64,000 bases of DNA from Arachidicoccus ginsenosidivorans (GTDB lineage: Bacteria > Bacteroidota > Bacteroidia > Chitinophagales > Chitinophagaceae), in the NCBI RefSeq assembly GCF_007971385.1, contig NZ_CP042434.1, forward strand, positions 186,001 to 250,000, in the 5' to 3' direction. The notes under the pieces were generated by a model. That model searched no databases and was not told where the DNA came from. It saw nothing but the letters and a program-made list of their open reading frames with translations. Positions 1-12,829 of the stretch are shown in pieces. The translations under genes were made by a program, and so were the position numbers. Position 1 is the first letter of the stretch; each line of letters opens with the position of its first letter.

Positions 1-2010
<2,010 letters not shown>

Positions 2011-2334
2011 AAATTTAGAAATTGTAGTGATGTTACCACCACTATGTGTTTGAGTCTCTATATCGCTATAGAGTCTCGTTACTCTTATTGTTTTTGCTTT
2101 CCCAATATGTCAAAGATCTTTATCTGCTCTCAACATAACGTAAAACTTATTGATAAGCCCATCCGTTACTCCAGCACATCTGTTTGTGTTGTGAATCTGA
2201 TTCCACCACCGCTGTTGTTTTTCTTTGATTAACCCTTTAATCAAACAACCCGGTAACACATCTAATCTATCTTAAAGAACTATGCGCCTTTTTAATTGCG
2301 CGGCTTTTATCTCTTAATCCCTCTTTTTTAAATG

Positions 2335-2408
2335 TGGAGGATATCGGAGTCGAACCGATGACCCTCTGCGTGCAAGGCAGATGCTCTAGCCAACTGAGCT
2401 AACCCCCC
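2335..2408 (-). tRNA. tRNA-Ala (anticodon TGC)
   Basis: Cloverleaf read on the minus strand. The 7-bp acceptor stem runs from GGGGGGT to its partner ATCCTCC with two G-U pairs, the D-arm has TTAGCTCAGTTGG, the anticodon loop is CTTGCAC (TGC), and the T-arm has GGTTCGACTCC. It sits in the 16S-23S spacer in the usual Ile-Ala order, so it is processed from the rRNA operon transcript. CCA is not encoded. Confidence 0.96.
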
Positions 2409-2457
2409 ATTTCTATACCTTTCAGCATAGCACTTCAGAAATCATCCGAATTCTTTG

Positions 2458-2531
2458 TAGTCCCGCCCAGATTTGAACTGGGGACCTCTACATTATCAGT
2501 GTAGCGCTCTAACCAACTGAGCTACGAGACT
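2458..2531 (-). tRNA. tRNA-Ile (anticodon GAT)
   Basis: Minus-strand cloverleaf. The acceptor stem AGTCTCG pairs with CGGGACT, the anticodon loop is CTGATAA (GAT), and the T-arm has GTTCAAATC. It is the first tRNA of the 16S-23S spacer, about 140 bases downstream of the 16S 3' end and 49 bases upstream of tRNA-Ala. Confidence 0.96.
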
Positions 2532-2669
2532 GTGTCGCCAATCTTGAGCCTTTTTAAGTTGGCCGTCAGTGCTATCTGTTTTAAAGAACTAATAATTTTA
2601 AAAGGAAAAAAAATAACAATAAGTCAAACCATACTTCTACTCGCTAAGCAAGTAGACGCGTCGCTCTAA

Positions 2670-4199
<1,530 letters not shown>

Positions 4200-4501
4200 T
4201 AATGTATTGTTTGAACTGACTAAATTTCTCTCGAAAAATAGGCGTCAAAATTTGTTGTCTTTTTCAACGCTTCGTAGTGTCTTCCTTACTGTTATTTTTA
4301 ATTTCCTTTCAAAGATCTTTATAGTAATAAAGCGTTTCCACTTTACCCCTATTTTGCTATACTATAAACCCTGCGGTTTATCGTATCGGTTACTTAATCC
4401 CCCTGCTCCCTTTTTCCTATTAACCTCTCCGTTAACAGCCCTGCTGCTCAGCAGATTGGCACCGCTTTTTTTAGTGACGATCTTTACCGTCTGGCGGAGT
4501 G

Positions 4502-4533
4502 CAAAGGTAGTAAACTCTATTTTACTAACCAAA
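4502..4533 (-). promoter_or_regulatory. rRNA operon promoter, proximal copy (Bacteroidota type)
   Basis: On the minus strand, TTTG (4530-4533) and TACCTTTG (4502-4509) are separated by 20 bases, an exact match to the Bacteroidota sigma-A consensus TTTG-N19..21-TAnnTTTG. It lies about 300 bases upstream of the 16S 5' end, leaving room for a long processed leader. Confidence 0.75.
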
Positions 4534-4663
4534 TTTATTTAAGTAGATTTTTTTATTTTTCTTTTCAGCTCACGTCTTACAACTTATTGTTAACCATTTG
4601 CTTAGAGACTAATCTTACCGTAAGAGCTGACCGATTCAGTTTGCTTTTTCCGTTTCGGGATTG

Positions 4664-4694
4664 CAAAGGTAAGCGGAATTTTTACTCTACCAAA
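4664..4694 (-). promoter_or_regulatory. rRNA operon promoter, distal copy (Bacteroidota type)
   Basis: Second consensus promoter on the minus strand, with TTTG (4691-4694), a 19-base spacer and TACCTTTG (4664-4671). It uses the same extended -7 box (TACCTTTGCA) as the proximal copy about 160 bases downstream, giving a tandem P1/P2 arrangement as in many rRNA operons. Confidence 0.72.
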
Positions 4695-4988
4695 CTTATT
4701 TGATATCTTTTCTGAAATTATTTTTGAACTATCAATGTTTATAAGGGTTTCAGCGAAGAAAATTTTTAAAAGCCATTGCGTACGAACAAGACGCAAACAG
4801 CAAATTGCTATTCCGATTACCGCATAGTAAAGCTGTTTGGAACTCCCACCCTATCTACTCTATAAATATATTGGACTTTAGCATCTTGATTTATTGATTG
4901 CCCAAAACATAAAATATTAGCCCTATTTGGAAAGGCTTTTATTAAACCTGAACAAATAGCCTTACAACATACTCATTATCCAACACAG
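4695..4988. other. intergenic stretch upstream of the rRNA promoters
   Basis: AT-rich region between the distal rRNA promoter and the terminator of the phosphodiesterase gene. The only reading frames are short and have no recognisable protein character. No repeat or further promoter was seen. Confidence 0.5.
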
Positions 4989-5020
4989 AAAAAAGGACCC
5001 ATGCTGGCTTTTGAGTCCTT
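4989..5020 (-). terminator. intrinsic terminator of the EEP phosphodiesterase gene
   Basis: On the minus strand a 6-bp stem AAGGAC/GTCCTT with a 16-base loop is followed directly by six T. It lies about 110 bases past the stop codon of the EEP gene and would also insulate it from the rRNA promoters. The stem is short. Confidence 0.55.
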
Positions 5021-5128
5021 GCATTGATCCTTTTATTTGTAATTTTTAAAAATCAGCCACTTAGAACATGGTGGGTTATTTTAAAGTCCGAGTAACCTTA
5101 CCAATCCCTCTATACTACCTTCTTTTGT

Positions 5129-6034
5129 TTATTTCAAAGTTAGCACGGCCAGTATAGGGCAATGATCTGCTGGGAATTTAAGTTTGCCGTATGTGTCACT
5201 TAAAACGCCCCATTTACTTACCGTAAATTCTTTTGAGCAGAAAATGTGATCAATAAATTGTCCATCCTCATATTTACCAAATTCATTAAAAGATCCTCTG
5301 GGCGTATATGGATCTTTTGCCAACACGTAACTATCCTCCAATTTATCGGAGGCTTCCAGCGTCTTATACCAACTGCTATTATTGTCACCATTGATATCTC
5401 CTACCATAATAACGGGGCTGGCACCGGCAATTTGTTTAATTTTTTTCAGCATCAGAATGCTGCTCTGATTGCGGGCATAGTCTTTTTCATAATCATAATG
5501 GGCATTGAATACATAAAAAGTTTTGCCTGAGGCTTTCACTTTTAGCTTAACCCAACTACAGATCCGGTTGCAACAAGGTGCATCCCAGCTCTTGGATGGA
5601 ACATCCGGTGTTGCTGATAACCAAAAATCGCCTTTGTCCAGCACATTAAATTTGTCTTTTCTGTAGAAAATAGATTCATGCTCTCCTGCAAGTTTCCCGT
5701 CATCTCTGCCAATTCCATAATAGGCATAACCTGGCAGCACAGCTTGCAATGTTTCTAACTGATGCTCAAGGGCTTCTTGTACGCCAAAAATGTCAAATTC
5801 ATGAAATTTAATTAAGGCCGCCACATGACTTACCCTGTCTTTCCAGAGATTGCCTGTATCGTAGGTATTTTCATTGCGAATATTATAACTGGCAATACGC
5901 ATTGTCTGCGCATGGAGCGTAGGTGTAGCCAGCCCCAATAATAAACAGGCCATAACGGCTCCTGCCATCAGAATGATACCCCTGTTACAATGTTTGACGG
6001 ATTTACTTTTGTTTTGCAGTATAACTTTACTCAT
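5129..6034 (-). CDS. secreted endonuclease/exonuclease/phosphatase (EEP) family protein
   Basis: Predicted metal-dependent phosphodiesterase or phosphatase of the EEP (DNase I-like) fold, exported. A hydrophobic Sec segment spans residues 20-42 (ending LHAQ). The mature domain (about 44-300) shows the family's active-site motifs: N51 (SYNIRN), E87 (GVQEA), H179 (NAHYDYE), D213 and N215 (GDIN), D262-H263 (IDHIF) and D290-H291 (DHCP). The length of 301 residues is normal. The substrate cannot be read from sequence: the family includes nucleases, sphingomyelinases, inositol-phosphate phosphatases and glycan-associated phosphatases. It is the last gene after SusC-SusD, 451 bases downstream of SusD and separated from it by a strong hairpin, so it may be expressed at a lower level from the same transcript. 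Confidence 0.85.
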   Translation of the reverse strand: MSKVILQNKSKSVKHCNRGIILMAGAVMACLLLGLATPTLHAQTMRIASYNIRNENTYDTGNLWKDRVSHVAALIKFHEFDIFGVQEALEHQLETLQAVLPGYAYYGIGRDDGKLAGEHESIFYRKDKFNVLDKGDFWLSATPDVPSKSWDAPCCNRICSWVKLKVKASGKTFYVFNAHYDYEKDYARNQSSILMLKKIKQIAGASPVIMVGDINGDNNSSWYKTLEASDKLEDSYVLAKDPYTPRGSFNEFGKYEDGQFIDHIFCSKEFTVSKWGVLSDTYGKLKFPADHCPILAVLTLK

Positions 6035-6485
6035 TTTTATTTATTTAGATATTATTTTTTTTATATTTATCCACCTTCTCCCAATTTGAGAACAGTTTAA
6101 AAAAATTAAATCGCATCTATTCCTGCCCGATGCTTTTTTGTAATGAAGATTATATTCATTGCCTTTAAAGTTAAATAAAGATTGCAATAGAAGCGAAAAT
6201 TTCCAGCGCCTTAGGTTTCTGTTTAGATTTCCAGATGGATTTCGTAGAGCGTTAACTTAGGGATACTTATGGTCAATTTCAGGGGGACGAATCAAAATTA
6301 ACGTGCCCCTGGAACCATGCACTTGATTGGAAAACTTATCGCTATATTAAACTTTATACAAGGTTTAATATAGCGATAAGTCGACCTAAATCAAATCTTC
6401 ACTTGCTCAAACACTATGTATCTGATCTGTTTTAAAACATAATACAGACAGCCGATTTTTTTGAATCTGTCGCTTTTACCTCTCT
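6035..6485. other. intergenic stretch between SusD1 and the EEP gene
   Basis: Holds the perfect 18-bp inverted repeat at 6335-6380 and otherwise no gene or clear promoter. Small frames here lack protein character. Confidence 0.5.
6335..6380 (-). repeat. perfect 18-bp inverted repeat (hairpin) downstream of SusD1
   Basis: Arms CTTATCGCTATATTAAAC (6335-6352) and its exact complement (6363-6380) flank a 10-base loop. On the minus strand the stem is followed by TTTT, so it could act as a terminator, an attenuator or an RNA-stabilising 3' end for the SusC-SusD message. It starts about 105 bases after the SusD1 stop. Confidence 0.8.
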
Positions 6486-8265
6486 TTACTCCTCCCACCC
6501 AGGATTTTGCTTCAGATCTGGATTGACCTGCAAATCTGCATAAGGGATGGGATAAAGGTATTGGTAATCATGCCAAACCCTTGGGACATTATCCAGCCAG
6601 TGCAATTCACCCTTAGTGCCATTAGAAAGCGTCTGAGGTTGTTTGGAGACATCTATGTAAGTTACACCACTGAGCTTACTGGAAGGTGCTGTAGTATAAA
6701 AAGATACATCCAATACACCGTCTCCATTGAGATCCAGCGGCTTATTTAAAGCCGGTACATAAAAACCGTTCCAGGGAAGTTCTAATAATTCTCCATGCTT
6801 CCATCGAATCAGATCATCCATTCTAAATCCTTCCAGGCAAAGTTCAATTCCTCGTTCCCTTCGAATCTCCAGAATTGCAGGATCGCTGACATCTGGGAAA
6901 TAGGTCTTTTGCATATAAGCATCTATAGCGGTGGGTTTGGCGTCGAGTCCACCTGTGATTCCGGCCCTGGCTCTTAATGCACCTACGGTTAGCTGCCAAT
7001 CCTGATCCGTCAAAGTACCTAGCTCCGCCTTGGCTTCTGCATAGTTCAGTAAAATCTCTGCATAGCGCATCAGAGTAACAGAATTGGTATTTAGGCTACC
7101 ACCGTCATAATACATATCATCCAAGGTCCATTTAATTGGCATATAGCCAGTATAAGTATAAGAAAAGGCAGGAGGTGCTGCTACTTTATTTCCACCGGAG
7201 ATTCTTTGATAGTCTCCCATCCGGATGGTTTGTTGCAATCGCAGGTCTCTATTTTTCACCTCAGAAGCAAAAACCATTGTATCATGTCCTGGCAGATCCG
7301 TAAAAGGTTTTCCATCCCGCATCAAATAGGTATTTATAAAAGTCCTGGTAAAACTAAAGCGACTGCCATAGGTGGCACTGGTAAAATACCAGTTAGCATC
7401 ATTGTATTTGGCTAAGGAGACACTACTTACATCTGCTAACATAATCTCAGAGGAGACTGGCGATTCGCTGATAAAGAGGTTACGGTAGGGTTGATCCCCT
7501 GCTGTATTTAAACTATATATACCACTTTTGATCACCGAGTCAGCTGCGCCGGCAGCCATTTTCAGGTACTTATCCGCACTGCTGCCAAGTTTGTAGGTCG
7601 TCTGATACTTCCTGAATGTACCGGCAAACAGACAAACCCTGGATTTAAAGCCCCAGACAACTGTTTTGGTCACCTGACTTCTGGAGGCATCTGAAATGTC
7701 TGTAATATGACTGGCGGCAAAATCAAGATCAGCAATAATGGAGTCCATAATCACGGTGCGACTGTCCCTGCCTTTATACAACAAAGTTGTATCACCTACA
7801 TCCAGGGGCTTATTATACCAGGGCACATCCCCAAATCGCACCAGTTTATCAAAGTAAAAGTAAGCTCGAAAAAACTTTGCCAGGCCAATATAATTATTGC
7901 GTATTTCCGCTGGTACTGCCGGATTATTGCAGTTCTGAATAAAATAGTTCACATTGCGTAAATCCCCCAACTCCAGCCACTACCTTGCCTGGATGAATAA
8001 GCCCCTTCCCGGATATAATCAGGAACACTACTAGTAGCTCCGAAATCAGATAGAGAAGCATCCGTTTTATAAATATCACTGATGCCAGGCAGCATATTAT
8101 AAAAGAAAGTGTGTATAGTTTTAAACCGTCTTCACTGCTGAAGACTGCATCTTTCGTGGCAGTACTCACGGCGGTCTGATCTAACTGCTTAGTGCAGCTG
8201 AAACCAACAAGAATCAATCCCAGCAAGCATAGATATATTTTATTTTTACTTTTCATCATCTTCAT
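6486..8265 (-). CDS. SusD/RagB family nutrient-binding outer-membrane lipoprotein (two frameshifts)
   Basis: Surface lipoprotein that caps the SusC channel next door and binds its ligand. The start gives a lipoprotein signal with cysteine in VGFSC at residue 24, then the SusD N-terminus (LDQTAVSTATKDAVFSSEDGL). The reading frame then breaks twice: near 8105-8117, and at the C run 7964-7968, where six bases instead of five would restore WGDLRNVNYF. The remaining 490 residues are a full SusD body with tetratricopeptide-like helices (AKFFRAYFYF), the conserved RYAEILLNYAEA and an EIRRERGIEL near the C-terminus. Restored length is about 593 residues, normal for the family. Both breaks are single lost bases, so sequence error is more likely than decay. 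It starts 14 bases after SusC1. Confidence 0.9.
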
Positions 8266-8279
8266 TTTTTTAGGGAGCT

Positions 8280-11200
8280 TTAAAAATTAACACTCATGCC
8301 TATTGTCAGGCTTTGCAGAATTGGGTAATTATTGCCATTACCGCTGGTGCCACTAGTGAGCACTCTATCTGAGCCATGAATACCCTCTACGTCCATTGCC
8401 TTGGTATATTTATAGAGTGGCGAAGCGGTCCAAAGATTTTCTCCTGATAAATATATTTTTGCGCTTTGGATATGCATGCGTTTCATCCAATCTTTAGGTA
8501 GGTTATAGCCTATTTGTGCATTTTTCAGTCGTATATACCGGACATTTTGCAAGTACTTAGACTGGGTAGCATGTAGTTCCCCAGAACCGTTCTGAGCGAC
8601 ATAACCGCGATATCTTGGAAAATAAGCATTGGGATTGGACGCAGACCAAATGTCGTCCAGCTGCGATTTGAAGGCATAATTATAGGGTCTGTTGTATTGC
8701 CCCCAGAAAAGATCGGCCTCACTGCCTGGCCACCAGTCTTGTTTTAGAACTCCTTGGAAAAACAAGCTGGCATAAAACCCTGCATAGTCTGCTGATAAGG
8801 TAATGCCAAAGTTATAACGAGGAGTGCTGTTACCAATAACTTTCATATCGCCAGGGTTATCTACTGTGTTATCTCCATTGTTAATTACTCCATCCCCATT
8901 CAGATCTTTAAATTTAATATCGCCTGGCAACCAGGTTCCTGAATTGGACGCCTTGAACAAAGCCTGAGCGGCCTTAGCATCTCCTACATTGTCTGCGGTC
9001 CAGTAACCGTCATTGACGTAACCCCAGATCTCTCCTACCGTCTCACCGGCATAATAATCGGATAGTTTTCTGGTTTCATTGTTGTATTTGTCGATCTTAG
9101 CTATATAATCTGACATCCATACCCCAATACTATAACCAAATGGCCGGTCATGCAGCTTAAAGGCATCCGCCCAGGTAATGGAAGCTTCCCAACCTTTTGT
9201 CGTCATATCGGCATAGTTTCCTTTGGGAACTGTAGCGCCAAATACAGCTGGCAATGTCTGCCCTACCGTAAACATGTTGGTGGTTTTACGGGTATAAATA
9301 TCACCGGTAATATTTAATCGATTACTGAGCAAAGTGCCGTCCAATCCAAGATCTGCCGTTGTAGCAGTCTCCCAGGTAAGTCCTGCGGGAATCACTCCTG
9401 GAGCACTGGTATATTGGCCTAATACCCCGTCTATTACCCTGCCGGATTGACTAATATTAAACCTTTCCTGATAATTATAGGACGCAATATTACCATTCCC
9501 TAACGAACCATAGGAGGCCCGGATTTTCAAATCAGAAATCGCTTTAGGAGATATATGCCAAAAAGCTTCTTTGGACAGCCGCCAACCAGCTGAAGCGGAA
9601 GGGAAAAAGGCAAATTGTTGATCACTAGGAAATTTACTTGAACCATCATAACGACCATCTAATTCAAGTAAATACCGGTCCTTATAAGAATAATTCAACC
9701 GGTAAAAGCCACCCAGAATAGCCCATTTTCATATCCTCCACCCGTATTTATACTCTGACCAAGCGCCAGATTTAAATCCGTGGCATCTGCATAGATCAGT
9801 CCGTTTCTGCCGGCAGAAAAGGCATTATAAACCGACTGTTCATAGTTATATCCAACCATGGCTTTCAGGTAATGATCCCCTAAATGCGTCTCATAATCCC
9901 CGTAGATATTAGTGGCCAGATAATCAGTTTTATATTGATCCTGATTTAGATCATTATAAGCTGTACCCACATAGGCAATCACACCTTCGGTCGTACTATA
10001 GGGGACTCTTACCCGGATCTGTTTTTGATCTTCTCTGGTATTTTCAAAGGTCAAATCCCCGTGAATATGCAATTGATTATTTAAAAAAGCAGCCACAAAT
10101 CCCGATGTGTTGCGTATCACTGTTTTGGTCATATCGATCCCGTTTTTACCATAGACAAAATCACCGACCGTATAGGCCGCCGAAAAAGTCAGGGTGCCAT
10201 CTGGATTAAAGAGCATGGAAGAAGGATGCCCTTCATCTGCCAGGTTACGCCAGATACTGCCTCCTTCCCCTACATTTAAGGGATTGTGGTAATATCTGCT
10301 GGAAAACTGAAAATTATCCGTAATCTGTAACCAAGGCAACACCTGAACGGTACCCTTTCCTGTCAGATTATAGAGATGATAATCATCAGAATTATATCTA
10401 AATAACCCTCCCTGACCATAATAGCGTCCGGTCAGGTAAAAACTGGTCTTTTCGCTACTCCCAGAAATTGATAGGTTCTGACTGGTCGCACCCAGATAAT
10501 CCTTGTACAATAGATCGTACCAATTCGTATTGCCATAATAGACATAATTCCCATTTTGATCCGTTTCCACCTTAGGCAAGGAAGGATCGGCATTTCTTTT
10601 TTTGTATTCTTCTAAATAGGCTTTAGAAAAGGGCTGTGTCTTATTAATATTCTGGGCAGTCTGAGCGTAATCATTCCACGCACTCCAGGCTGAATCAAAC
10701 ATGGTTGCATAAGTATACCCGTTATCTACGATATCTGGCACAACCGTTGGTTGTTTGGAAGAATAATCCGCACTATAATTGATACTTACTCTGTCTTTTT
10801 TAGGCGTTTTGGTTGTAATCAATACTACGCCGTAGGCTGCCCTGGCGCCATAAATAGCAGAAGAGGCGGCGTCTTTAAGCACAGTTACCGAAGCGACGTC
10901 ATTGGGATTTAACAGACTTGGATCCCCTTGGACTCCATCAATAAGCACCAGTGCACTTCCCCCTTGACCAATGGAAGTATTACCCCGGATATTAAAGCTG
11001 GGTGATTGGGTGGGCTTGCCATCCTGAGGTACCAGATTCAGGTTGGGAACCATTCCCTGTAATCCCTGACTGATATTAGGCAACGACCGGTCTTCCAGTA
11101 CTTTACCGCTAACCTGGGCAACCGCACCTGTCAAATTGGCTTTTTTCTGTTTTCCATAACCGACCACTACGACCTCATCCAGGCTATTATTCTCTGCACT

Positions 11201-11553
11201 CAGCACGATTTCTACATGTAAGGTACTGTCGGCCGAGAAAGGAATATCAGAAACAACCGCAGCCTTAAACCCGACAAATCTGGCTCTGATATTATAATGA
11301 TCCTGGGGAATATTGTAAAAGGCAAAACGGCCAGTCTCATCAGCCACCATTTGGCGGTGAAAAGAACTATCTTGATTGTATAAAACAATTGTTGCACCCC
11401 TACCACGCTCCCCACATCACTGTGCACCTGACCGTTTATTCCCGGACTCGTCTGGGCAAATAAGCGGTCAGGTGCCAATATCAACAGACAGCAACACCCT
11501 ATGACCCATGCCATAATGTGTGCAAACCCAATTTTCCCCGATCTTTTTTTCAT
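8280..11553 (-). CDS. SusC/RagA family TonB-dependent outer-membrane receptor (two frameshifts)
   Basis: Outer-membrane, TonB-dependent import channel paired with the SusD that follows. The order is signal peptide (to about residue 34, ending LFAQ), carboxypeptidase-like regulatory (CNA-B-like) domain, linker with SLDEVVVVGYGKQKKANLTGAV (the SusC TonB-box region), plug domain (NIRGNTSIGQGGSALVLIDG, VTVLKDAASSAIYGARAAYGVVLITTK), then a long beta-barrel ending in an aromatic-rich strand (LTIGMSVNF). Two single-base losses break the frame, at the C run 11397-11400 (restoring SVVGGATIVLYN) and near 9722-9730 (restoring a barrel strand LGGFYRLNYSYKDRY). Restored length is about 1,091 residues, usual for SusC. 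Substrate is unknown; the neighbours are a GH20 hexosaminidase and an EEP phosphodiesterase. Confidence 0.92.
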
Positions 11554-12397
11554 ACTGCTCTAGTTTAATGTTTAATGTTAATGTTTAATATTTTTTCAAT
11601 TCGGATTTGAGGACATTACTTTGTGCACTTAAATACGGCATCACTAACTGTTTTAAGTCGGGCAAAGGTGTCTTTCGATTTTATCCTCCATGTTTTCTTA
11701 AGATTAACTAATTGTTACGTAGTCACCTTTTCATATCGACTATTTTGTCCCTAAAACAGCAAAGTGAAATCAATATGAAGACTTATCGTATTTCATTAGT
11801 TCCTTTTTATTACTGGTAAAAAATTAGTTCATTTACAAAAAGAACAATTAATCACTACAAATACCTCATTTACAATAATTTAAAATACTATATATGTACA
11901 ATCAACACGATTAACCGTGATTATAGGTCACCTAACCATTGCTTAACCTCTATTTTGATTAATTATTTTTTATATTTTTTATTTTCACTTCAATAACTAT
12001 TCGCTTTCTTTTATATAATATCACAAACTAAAAGAACTGAAATGAAACTATCTTTTTAATCCCTGCTGATTATTGTAAATTTCTATGGCACAGTAAGCCC
12101 CTTCTCATTTTCTTATTGTAAGGCAATGGACTTTCTATCTGAAACAAAGCTCTTTATATAGAAAAGCAGCAGATAATTATTGGCTAATAAAAGGTGTGTT
12201 CTCTATCTCAATTTAGATAACTACTGGCACAATCCCCTTTGGGATGCATCCATATGGCAAAAAACTGCTACGAAGGGCTGCTTTCGATCAGGCCTCGGCA
12301 GCAGCAAGATCATCTCATAACCCAAAGCTAGGTTTCGTGTAGATATTTTATTTAAGGCGAAACAGATTTTTTAATTTTGGACGACATTCATCAGTTT
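11554..12397. other. intergenic stretch upstream of SusC1
   Basis: About 840 bases without a credible gene. It should hold the SusC1 promoter. A near-consensus -7 box (CACCTTTG, minus strand, about 11665-11672) is present but has no matching TTTG at the right distance. At 11564-11590 the heptamer TTTAATG is repeated imperfectly about four times. The 11800-12060 stretch is very AT-rich. Confidence 0.45.
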
Positions 12398-12793
12398 TCA
12401 GGCAGTGGTCAGGTGAATATTCGGATGCGCCTCAATAATTTCAATGATAAGATCAAAATAGGTTTTCCCTTGTCCAGCCTCCAACTGTTGCAAGGCCGCT
12501 TTAAAATGATTTTTATTGAAAGGACTTTTGGGAGCAAGCTTGCCTAAATAATATTTACGAGTCGTTTCTAAACCTAGGGCAGCTTTACTTGACTGAATAT
12601 CTTTCCAAATAAGGGAGATCTCCTCTGACGGGTTTAATAACCCAAATCCACCGTAAAGCAAATCATTAAACCCGTCAAGGGTCTGACCCAATTTCCAGTC
12701 CTCTTGCTGCATAAAAACCCGGTTAATTTCCTCGTAAAAGGAAGCGATATCAAAAATATGACTCCCCTGAATCTCTACTTGCTTCATTATCAC
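12398..12793 (-). CDS. barstar-like (ribonuclease inhibitor) family protein
   Basis: Small cytoplasmic protein, 131 residues, with the barstar signature: residues 12-31 resemble the IxDxxSFYxEI entry helix, and 38-51 read TLDGFNDLLYGGFG, matching the family's LDAFNDxLxGGFG core that binds the ribonuclease active site. Family knowledge: barstars neutralise barnase-type RNases, often as immunity proteins to secreted toxins. No barnase or toxin reading frame is visible here, so its partner is unknown or encoded elsewhere. It follows the GH20 gene by 36 bases in the same direction and is probably co-transcribed with it. The start could be either the first Met or Met3 (MKQVEIQG). The C-terminal 70 residues are charged and not typical barstar. 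Confidence 0.72.
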   Translation of the reverse strand: MIMKQVEIQGSHIFDIASFYEEINRVFMQQEDWKLGQTLDGFNDLLYGGFGLLNPSEEISLIWKDIQSSKAALGLETTRKYYLGKLAPKSPFNKNHFKAALQQLEAGQGKTYFDLIIEIIEAHPNIHLTTA

Positions 12794-12829
12794 AAAGATA
12801 ATAAAATTAAGGCTGCTTTGAAAGCCAGG

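Noticed and set aside
4207..4542. 111-codon plus-strand frame upstream of 16S
   Set aside because: It crosses the rRNA leader and promoter, and its hydrophobic composition reflects T-rich DNA.
7924..8265. Possible programmed frameshifting in SusD1 and SusC1
   Set aside because: Programmed sites need a slippery heptamer and a stimulator at a fixed place; here the shifts fall at unrelated positions in unrelated genes, all as single lost bases.
11564..11590. TTTAATG repeat units upstream of SusC1 as a regulatory array or CRISPR-like element
   Set aside because: Only about four short imperfect units without spacers; probably a local AT-rich duplication. No CRISPR array or cas gene was found in the window.
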